DNA from: Ciona intestinalis
Taxonomy: Eukaryota; Chordata; Ascidiacea; Phlebobranchia; Cionidae
Assembly (NCBI RefSeq): GCF_000224145.3
Contig: NC_020166.2
Span: 801,111-865,110, forward strand
Length of the DNA stretch: 64,000 nucleotides
Reading direction: 5' to 3'
Numbering within the stretch: the first letter of the stretch is position 1; every line of letters begins with the position of its first letter. Below are positions 58,001 to 64,000 of this stretch, piece by piece. The position numbers and the translations under genes are program-made. Under the pieces are notes generated by a model that was not told the DNA's origin, ran no database searches, and saw nothing but the letters and a program-made list of their open reading frames with translations.

Positions 58001-61000
58001 TTTTAATTATTCTCGGAATTTAATTATTGAAGTGTAGTGGGGTGGAGTGAGACGGAACACCGTTAGCACATAATATCCAAATATCCTGGTTATGTTTTAA
58101 TCAATTACCAATGATTTGTGAGAGTCGTGAGTATACGTTTTTTAGAATTCTTTTTATGTTATTTGTTTACTACCAAATAGGACGAGAAAATAGAATGAAA
58201 AGGTGTCCCATCTTCCCCCACCCTACTATATATGTTTTAGTTGCCCATCTATTCACACTATATCCTTATAAAGCTTCAAGCCACATAAACTGTGTTAAGA
58301 TTGTGCCCCGCCAACTAGCGGTAAAACATCCCTTAGGATTAAACTTCCATGCTCAGTTAAACTTCTAAAACATTATAAGAAAATCCTATTACAAACCTGG
58401 CTGTATCGATTTCAATAATAATCCCTTTATTACGTCACACAGATCGGTTATTGCGTTCACGCTGCCTTTTCTAATTATCTCAATCTGTTACACGTGGATC
58501 GTTGTCTTTCTCAAGACGAGGAAGACAAGTGGAAAACTGACAAGCAAACGACAAGTGTGGCTGATTAGCTGTTGTGGTTGTCAAAACGTTGTTGTATCTT
58601 GTTTAAAAGGTCACGTAGTGTCTTAAAAGGCTCAATGTCCGATTGAAAAGTTTTTTTTGCACGAGTATGTATATTTTTTGTGCAGGTGTTTTTTTTGAGC
58701 GGATGTATTTTTTCAGGACATTTTTGGATATAGTAGGGTGGGGGAGATGGAACACATTTTTATTCTATTTTCGCGTCTCAAATCATAGCAAAAAACAATT
58801 AATTAATTATAAAACCGTATCCTCACGATTTCCATAGACTGTTGTTAATTGATTAAAACACGATCAGGATAATTGAATAATATGTGCCAAACGTGTCCCA
58901 TCTTCTTCATCCTCTAAATGTTTACAGCTCTTTTGTCTAATTTGCACGTTTTTATTTTTATTTGTATTTGTGTGTTTTTTTTTGTGTGTGTATGCACATT
59001 GATGTTGTTGTTGTTGTTGTTGTTGTACTGCATAATTAACCGGCAATAGTTCAAAATACGATGGTACGTGTTGACGTTGTTATTCATTTTCCACCGTGAG
59101 TTTTACTTTTAAATAATAGATATACCCTTTGAACGCTCGCTCTATTCTGACATATTTATATTTTAATAATAATTATGTTTATAATGTGATGTACCTCATT
59201 ATTGGAAAAATATATCGACTTCATGCAATGTATTGGAAAATGTTCTCATGGAAAATGAATACCGCCCAAAAAACAAAAGTCAATCGCTAATGGTTGACAT
59301 GAACTTCATTAATTTTTTTATGAAAACATGGATTTTTTTCCAAATGTTTCATTATGTTCGCAGGACAAAGCCACTACCATGGTGCTTGTGGTTATTGCGG
59401 TTTTCCTGCTGTGTTGGCTGCCCAACCAAGTTTCCAACGCAATATACGCAGCACAGAGCTTCAACCTTATACGTAAGTAGAAATCCGTGTATTTTATATG
59501 AACCATTAACCGACATCAGAAGGCTTTAAAATCCAATTCATCAAAGTTTCTTTAAAATGACAATGACAGTTAATCCCTAAGCGACGACTTTGCCAAGTGA
59601 CTAACAACTTTGCTAATTAGGTCCAAGATCGATGCCTAAATGAATGTAAACCTATTTATCCTCGCGTGTCGGCCAACGATAAAGATTTTACACGGGTTTT
59701 ATGTTTTACAAACCTCGCGTGCCTGCTTACAAGTTACCACGTAACGTGTATGTAACTTTGTGGGACAATGTTTGAGAGAGATTTTTATGTCCATTTCTCG
59801 TAGTTTATGGCTGACAATTTAGACAACGCATAATTAAAGGGAACACTCGGTTGGAGTAATTCCCGTTAAGTGTTTTACCACATACGCCCACAATGATAGC
59901 AGCTTCGAGACTTGAACTCGTCAACTCTGTGTCGATGTGCTAACCACTTTGTCAGTAAAACGGGCGCTGCACGATAAATAGTCTACTGTTTTAACCCTAA
60001 TAAGCGCGACACCTGTATTATTCATATGCTTAACGCTGAATTAAAAAGTTGACAATGTGTTCTTAAACTAAATAATTAAAGCCATGTTGGCATAAAAGAC
60101 GGGAATTTCCAAATTATACTTGTACAAACAACCATGATCGAATATTCATTTCGTAAATATGTGTTTGAAGCACATTATATACTTGCCTAAATTTGTGTAT
60201 TTATCTATGCCTTGGTGGTGCAGAACAAAAGCTAAAAATAATTTTAGAAAAAGTAACTTATTTATAGTACGCCAAGATTGCATAACGTTACCACCTAAAT
60301 ATCATATTTCCTAAACGTGTTTTTTAACAATTAAAAATGCTCTTTTTAAGTCGTATAAGGATATGGTAATATAATTCAATAAATATTCTTTGTTTACTAA
60401 CAAATGGGACGATAAAAGAGAGTATAAATATATCCCATTTTACCCCACCAATCTTTATACTAATAGCCATTTTTTTCTTTGTAAAATGTTTGAAGTTGTA
60501 CGAAATTAGAAACTGTTAAAATTTGTTAATTTTTCGTTGGATATTTTTGTATGCAGATCATACATTAACTGCATTGAATTGATTTCACAGCTCAGCCGTT
60601 GCAGCTGTCCAAAGTACATTACTATATCCACATGTTTAGTACATGTCTCGCATGGGCGCATAGTTGTGTAAACCCTATGTTGTACTGCTTCATGAGAGAA
60701 GACTTGAAATTAAAGGTAAATGAAAATGAATGAATGAATGAATGAATGAATGAATGAATGAATGAATGAATGAATGAATGAATGAATGAATGAATGAATG
60801 AATGAATGAATGAATGAATGAATGAATGAATGAATGAATGAATGAATGAATGAATGAATGAATGAATGAATGAATGAATGAATGAATGAATGAATGAATG
60901 AATGAATGAATGAACGAATATGTACACAATGTGTTTTAAACTGGCTTTGTAAGAACTTGCTTTAAACGCAAAGTGAAAAACATAGAATAGCAGCGAAGCT

Positions 61001-61279
61001 CTGAAAGAATGCAACATAGTTATCTGCGCGTGGCGGGGTAACGGCAGTCGTAATAACATGAGTGTTCCGTTTTATACGCACCTCGTGCCAGCTTACAAAT
61101 TATCACGTATGTGACTTTTAACATATACACGTAGTCAATATATGTTTTAAAATAAACGTTTTGCAATGCAAGATTGTTTAATAAATCGTTTTATTCTTCT
61201 TTCAATATAGGCTACGTTTAAAGCTGTAACTCCAAAACATGTTTTTTCTTCGTTTAACATCTTGTACGGTATATGTTAA
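52095..61279 (+). CDS. Class A peptide GPCR, RXFP3/RXFP4-like
   Basis: Nine exons (52095-52277, 53387-53496, 53869-54009, 55108-55211, 57867-57945, 58443-58554, 59364-59472, 60591-60715, 61211-61279) join with matching phases into 343 residues. Seven helices are visible. N51 lies in TM1 (GNALV). NLAVAD with D79 and LPFW are in TM2. C106 starts TM3, which runs MYASVFFLTAMAVDRL. TM4 is around 152-170. The second extracellular loop carries C184 and an N-glycosylation site NDT (189). TM5 is 208-229, TM6 contains CWLPNQ (260-265), and TM7 contains NPMLY (307-311). WVFGRVLC, MYASVFFLTAM and FLLCWLPNQ recall relaxin-3/INSL5 receptors more than angiotensin or somatostatin receptors. This suggests a Gi-coupled receptor for a relaxin-like peptide (inference). 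DRY is DRL (130-132). The third inner loop is short. The C-tail is only ~30 residues and ends at TAA 24 bp before an assembly gap, so a longer spliced tail is possible. Confidence 0.85.
52288..52480. repeat. MITE subfamily 1, R orientation, GPCR intron 1
   Basis: TTATAGTAGGGTGGGGTAGA to TTTTCCCCAACACTACAATA. It starts only 10 bp after the exon 1 donor. Confidence 0.85.
52520..52640 (+). repeat. Composite SINE, 3' module
   Basis: ACAAAGTTACATACTTGGTA to GAGGATAAAGCAAACAACAT, GPCR intron 1. Confidence 0.75.
52725..52790. repeat. Short direct duplication
   Basis: GAGATTGGTAGCTAATCCAT occurs twice, about 30 bp apart. Confidence 0.85.
52966..53126. repeat. MITE subfamily 2, R orientation, GPCR intron 1
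   Basis: CATTGCGGGGTAAGATGGGA to CGTTTTAGCCCAACCCAATA. Confidence 0.75.
53127..53322. repeat. MITE subfamily 1, F orientation, abutting the previous copy
   Basis: TAGTAGGATGGGGGAATATG to CTTTCCCCACCCTATTATA. It ends 64 bp before exon 2. Confidence 0.85.
54115..54180 (+). repeat. Dispersed repeat R3, diverged
   Basis: AAGTTGGTGAGGTCCTTGTC, GACCTGGGG and GAATTGGTCAATTACCC. Confidence 0.5.
54624..54745. repeat. MITE subfamily 2, F orientation, internal deletion
   Basis: ATAGTAGAGTGGGGTAAGAC to CCATCTTACCCCACGGTACT. It is 122 bp long, with the middle missing. Confidence 0.8.
54765..54865 (-). repeat. Composite SINE, 3' module
   Basis: GTAACTTACTTTATCCCCGA, ACACGGGTGTTCTGTTTCAT, ACACCTCATACCAGCTTACA and TTACTACATATGTAAC. 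Confidence 0.75.
55005..55075 (-). repeat. Dispersed repeat R3
   Basis: CTCTGACCTAAATCCCTGGT, GACGCACCCCGCC and CTCACCCATGTAGAA are the inverse of 13077-13165. It ends about 30 bp before GPCR exon 4. Confidence 0.5.
55283..55385. repeat. Dispersed repeat R5
   Basis: Shared with 63398-63493: TAAGCG-GTTTT-ACAACTGTTG at one end and CTTCGCTACCGTAATCGA-G-GACAAA at the other, about 100 bp. Confidence 0.55.
55625..55789. repeat. MITE subfamily 2, F orientation, left end lost
   Basis: CATCCAATTTGGTAGCAAAT to TACCCCACAACAGTACTATA, GPCR intron 4. Confidence 0.7.
56408..56594. repeat. MITE subfamily 1, F orientation
   Basis: ATATGGTGGGGTAATATGGG to CCCATCTTCCCCCACCCTTA. Confidence 0.85.
56952..57148. 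repeat. MITE subfamily 1, R orientation
   Basis: TATAGTAGAGTGGGGGAAGA to TTTCCCTATGCCTAATATA. Confidence 0.85.
57290..57375. repeat. ~22-bp tandem repeat, four units
   Basis: Units of AAAACTGAGATCAATTTTAA type follow one another with few changes, in GPCR intron 4. Confidence 0.85.
57664..57778. mobile_element. Second MITE type with long TIRs
   Basis: TCTATCTGGTATAAAAAAAC and GTTTTTTATACCAGATAGA are nearly perfect inverted ends (about 24 bp each, including ACGTAGT/ACTACGT). The interior contains GCAGACGAAACGTCGGAAA. It is unrelated to the TAGGGTGGGG family. Confidence 0.75.
58033..58231. repeat. MITE subfamily 1, R orientation, GPCR intron 5
   Basis: TGTAGTGGGGTGGAGTGAGA to CTTCCCCCACCCTACTATAT. 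Confidence 0.9.
58730..58915. repeat. MITE subfamily 1, F orientation, GPCR intron 6
   Basis: TATAGTAGGGTGGGGGAGAT to CCCATCTTCTTCATCCTCTA. Confidence 0.85.
59001..59025. repeat. (GTT)n microsatellite
   Basis: Seven or eight GTT units, in GPCR intron 6. Confidence 0.9.
59640..59965 (-). mobile_element. Full-length composite SINE with tRNA-like head
   Basis: On the minus strand the order is as follows. The head has an A-box-like GTGGTTAGCACA and a B-box-like GAGTTCAAGTCTC. A short block ACACTTAACGGGAATTACTC and the middle module (TGTCTAAATTGTCAGCC) come next. The 3' module (TTACGTGGTAACTTGTAAGC ... GATAAATAGG) and a CATTCATTTAGG tail follow. This is the most complete copy in the window and orders the fragments found elsewhere. 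It lies in GPCR intron 7. Ciona is reported to carry a composite SINE (Cics-1); identity is likely but not checked. Confidence 0.7.
60265..60450. repeat. MITE subfamily 2, R orientation, GPCR intron 7
   Basis: AGTACGCCAAGATTGCATAA through AATGCTCTTTTTAAGTCG to CCCATTTTACCCCACCAAT. Confidence 0.75.
60725..60914. repeat. (TGAA)n microsatellite, about 47 units
   Basis: About 190 bp of uninterrupted TGAATGAA repeats, starting roughly 10 bp after the donor of GPCR exon 8 and ending with one C change near 60914. Its minus-strand reading (Phe-Ile-His-Ser)n is a spurious open frame. Confidence 0.97.
61020..61125 (-). repeat. Composite SINE, 3' module
   Basis: TATCTGCGCGTGGCGGGGTA, AACATGAGTGTTCCGTTTTA, CACCTCGTGCCAGCTTACAA and ATCACGTATGTGACTTTT, in GPCR intron 8, about 100 bp beyond the (TGAA)n run. 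Confidence 0.75.
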
Positions 61280-61302
61280 ATCGGATGATACGCTTTATTC
61301 GA

Positions 61303-61352
61303 NNNNNNNNNNNNNNNNNNNNNNNNNNNNNNNNNNNNNNNNNNNNNNNNNN
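61303..61352. other. Assembly gap (50 N)
   Basis: Fifty unresolved bases begin 24 bp after the GPCR stop codon. The true length is unknown, so 3' exons or UTR could be hidden here. Confidence 1.
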
Positions 61353-61609
61353 AGCTTCAGTGCTGATTACAAAACCTGTCATTGCAGTTCAATGGCATTT
61401 CACCCTTAAAAAGTCTTTAATATTTCTGCCATATTTTGTTATTAAGCAAGCCTGCCTTTAAAGGAAATCAATACCATGTTTCCCAAACGTGACGCGTTGC
61501 CAGTAGAAAGTTTAAGTGCAATAAATGGTGTGTAGTTGGCCATTAATATTTTAACGTGAAGCATCGATGGTCTTCGTGTGTTGGATTTTAATTTTTGATA
61601 TTTATAGTT

Positions 61610-61690
61610 ATGGTAGGGTGGGGGAAGATGAGACTCATTTTCATTCCATTTTCACTTCCCTTCTGGTGGTTAACAAAAAGTATTCAAACT
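61610..61690. repeat. MITE subfamily 1, left half, F orientation
   Basis: TATGGTAGGGTGGGGGAAGA to GGTTAACAAAAAGTATTCAA. Confidence 0.75.
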
Positions 61691-61787
61691 CTCAATTTAA
61701 ATCTCATATGTCCTGGGATACCTCGCCGTAGGACTCATACACACGTAGTACATAACATAGACTCTATAGGGCATAAAATATAATAAA

Positions 61788-61885
61788 TGAATGTAACTTG
61801 TTGTATAACTTTCGTGGCGGTTATGACAAACAGGTGCTCTGTTTTATACCCCTCATGCCCGCTTACAAGTCTCCGCTCATGTAAA
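61788..61885 (-). repeat. Composite SINE, 3' module, diverged
   Basis: AAATGAATGTAACTTGTTGT, CAGGTGCTCTGTTTTATACC and CCTCATGCCCGCTTACAAG. Confidence 0.65.
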
Positions 61886-62123
61886 TATGTGAGTGATTAT
61901 TTTGGGGGTGAGTTTTTAATACACAAGATATTTTTATCAGCTGACAGAGATGGTGCATTGGAATGCCAAACGATGCTGTGGCGAGGACCTTGCGAATCGA
62001 TTCTTAACGAGCAGAAAATCGTTTAAGATACGAATGTCTGGCCGCAAGAACCCGAAAAGCAAGGTGGTGAAGTATTATTTTTTCTGTTACTTCTTCTACC
62101 GAATATTACGTTAATAATATCTT

Positions 62124-62200
62124 AACAGCGCATTTGGTACGAACATCCTCTGATAGCAGACAAAACTCCGAAACTACATTACGTTTTTGTACCAAATGAG
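62124..62200. repeat. Short TIR element related to 57664-57778
   Basis: GCATTTGGTAC and GTACCAAATGAG are inverted. The interior (GCAGACAAAACTCCGAAAC, TACGTTTTT) resembles the second MITE type. Confidence 0.55.
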
Positions 62201-62404
62201 TCGTTTAGATGTTTTTGTTATTTCTGCTACCAGACACAATGAAAATAATCTACAAATGTACAGCACCATTTTCAACTTTCCTGGAGAAATATTACGCCTG
62301 TCGTTTAACGGTTATAGTTATGCTTTTAGAGTTCTAACAATAAGTTTTGGCAGGGGAGAACTGATCACAACTGTCGCGTGATAGAGGAAGGGGCTGAGCA
62401 GTCG

Positions 62405-62703
62405 ATGTTAGTGGGGTAAGTTGGGATAACTTTACTTTATTGTTAAGTTTGTGTAAGGTATATAGTACTGTGGGGCAAGATGGGATAACTATACTTTATA
62501 CTTTATTGTTAAGTTTGTGTAAGGTATATAGTACTGTGGGGTAAGATGGGATACCGTATATTCACTGATCGTGTTTTTAACAATTAACAACGCTCGTTTA
62601 GAGTCGTAAGGCTACGGTTATATACTTGTATAGATTTTCCTTGTTTACTACCAAATGGGACGAGTAAAGAGAATAAAACCCATCTTACCCAGAGTTACTA
62701 TAT
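62405..62703. repeat. MITE subfamily 2 with repeated left end
   Basis: GTGGGGTAAGTTGGGATAAC, then twice TTGTTAAGTTTGTGTAAGGT followed by TATAGTACTGTGGGG. A complete R-orientation copy ends CCCATCTTACCCAGAGTTAC. A ~65 bp unit has been tandemly duplicated. Confidence 0.8.
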
Positions 62704-63084
62704 ATACCAATTGTTACTTAAAATGTCAAATATAAAGGAAACAGCTGCTGACAGAAAAACAATAATTGGAAATTTTAATTCTAATCTGACTAATAAGACA
62801 CAGTCTGGAAAAAATCCATCAACAAAAACGAAGTCATAATTAATAATATGTTTTTTGTTGGGTTTGTCATGTGCAGATGTCTGTGTGTTTTTCTCATTGT
62901 TTCTTTTGACTACAGTCTGCTAAATTAAGGTTAAAACATCTGCCAGTTGATTTATCGAACCTTGTTCGGGTTGATGTCATTGCATTGCACACCAAACATT
63001 AAAAATGTAACATTTAAATATACGGTTTAAATTATAAAATAAGATGTTTTCTCCGAGTGAAAAATAGGTTAGTCAAAATAAAAT

Positions 63085-63200
63085 ATAGCAGAGTGGAAAA
63101 AGATGGGACACTTTTTCGTTCTATTTTCTCGTCTCATTTGGAAGTTAAAACGAAGAACATTCAAATAATTATAAAACCGTTTCCTCACGACTCCCATAGA
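63085..63200. repeat. MITE subfamily 1, left half, F orientation
   Basis: TATAGCAGAGTGGAAAAAGA to CTCACGACTCCCATAGACG, then unrelated sequence. Confidence 0.75.
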
Positions 63201-63397
63201 CGAAAGGGCGTGGCTGTTGAACCTAAACAGGCCTATATAAGGATAGAACACAAAAGTAATAAGTTAGCCCTTGCATGATCCATATATATGATGATATTAA
63301 TATAAACGTATAGCTTTAGAGCAGTGCATTAACTGCATCAATTTATTGTAACGGTCACTCCTTTTATCCAAAGCATTATGTCTTTCTTTTTTATCAA

Positions 63398-63493
63398 TAA
63401 GCGCGTTTTAACAACTGTTGTTTTACCGTTACTACCCGTCTTTTCGCTTTTGTCAACTCTTGTTCTTCGTTATCGTGACCGAAGAGACGAAAT
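63398..63493. repeat. Dispersed repeat R5
   Basis: AATAAGCGCGTTTTAACAAC and CTTCGTTATCGTGACCGAAG match 55283-55385. Confidence 0.55.
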
Positions 63494-63649
63494 AAATTTC
63501 ATTTATTTCACTCAATTATAGAACTCAACTAGTTTTCTAAAATTTTTTTATTACTTCAGGACAACAAACGGGGAATTAGCAGAGAAAGAAACAGTTTTCC
63601 AAAACCTGACACCGACATCAACTGAAGTAGGTGGTGTATTATATTTTAC

Positions 63650-63882
63650 TAAAATAGGGGTGGGAGAAGATGGGTCACTCTTTCTCCCTATATAATAGTA
63701 GGTTGAGGGAAGATAGGACACGTTTTCATTCGATTTCCCCGTCCCATTAGGTAGTAAACAAAGAACACTCAAAGAATTTAAAAAACTTATCCTCACGACT
63801 CCTATAGACCGTTGTTAATTTTTTAAAACACGATCAGGGTGTTTGGGTAATATGCGCTAAAGGTGCCCCACCCTACTATATA
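63650..63882. repeat. MITE fragment followed by full copy, F orientation
   Basis: A ~35 bp left end (AAATAGGGGTGGGAGAAGAT) is followed at 63692 by TAATAGTAGGTTGAGGGAAG and a copy ending GTGCCCCACCCTACTATATA. Confidence 0.8.
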
Positions 63883-64000
63883 CGGTGGGGTGGGGGAAGA
63901 TGGGACACTTTTTGGGTCTATTTTTCGTACCATTTAAAAGTAAACAAATAACATTTTTTTCTCACAACTTCCGTAGATCGGCGTTAATTGTTTAAAACGC
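63881..64000. repeat. MITE subfamily 1, F orientation, cut by the window end
   Basis: TATACGGTGGGGTGGGGGAA to GTTAATTGTTTAAAACGC. It directly follows the previous copy, so three left ends lie in 250 bp. Confidence 0.85.

Noticed and set aside
60622..61059. Long minus-strand open frame of (FIHS)n
   Set aside because: It is the translation of the (TGAA)n microsatellite and overlaps a GPCR exon on the other strand.
63559..63630. Possible plus-strand exon after a TTACTTCAG acceptor (TTNGELAEKETVFQNL)
   Set aside because: It could be a spliced C-terminal tail of the GPCR, but the phase does not fit the last exon, and the assembly gap prevents a test.

Overview
The window looks like nuclear DNA of a solitary ascidian, most likely Ciona intestinalis/robusta. 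The reasons are AT-rich DNA, split genes with short exons and GT-AG introns, chordate gene families (LASP, an RXFP3/4-like receptor, an NK-like homeobox gene), and an extreme load of ~70-200 bp miniature transposons plus a tRNA-derived composite SINE. The species name is an inference from general knowledge; no search was run. There is one 50-N assembly gap (61303-61352). No CRISPR array, operon or ribosomal RNA gene was seen.

Five gene models could be built by joining open exons whose splice phases agree throughout. (1) A minus-strand four-transmembrane protein, 8214 to 2227, 3' part complete, 5' exon not found. (2) A minus-strand saposin/canopy-like ER protein, 13518 to 11414, complete: signal peptide, paired cysteines, C-terminal KEEL. 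(3) A plus-strand ANTP/NK-like homeobox gene, 22957 to 32575, four exons, 597 residues, with a 7 kb first intron. (4) A minus-strand LASP orthologue, 43759 to 37258, ten exons: LIM domain, shortened nebulin-type linker, SH3. (5) A plus-strand class A peptide GPCR resembling relaxin-3/INSL5 receptors (RXFP3/4), 52095 to 61279, nine exons, 343 residues. A terminal exon at 50334-50497 and a signal-peptide exon at 18109-18166 are weaker candidates for further genes.

Layout: 1-8.2 kb four-TM gene with repeats in its introns; 8.2-11.4 kb intergenic; 11.4-13.5 kb canopy-like gene; 13.5-22.9 kb gene-poor, probably flank of the homeobox gene; 22.9-32.6 kb homeobox gene; 32.6-37.2 kb intergenic; 37.2-43.8 kb LASP; 43.8-52.1 kb gene-poor with MITEs, a minisatellite and two perfect palindromes upstream of LASP; 52.1-61.3 kb GPCR; 61.3-64 kb repeats. 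The genes show no shared pathway.

The dominant signal is repetitive. About 65 copies or fragments of one MITE superfamily occur in both orientations. Its TIR begins TAGTAGGGTGGGG, it has TA at its ends, and it falls into two subfamilies. There are also ~20 copies of a composite SINE with an (AATG)n-like tail and several smaller families. Most short open frames in the window are translations of these repeats.
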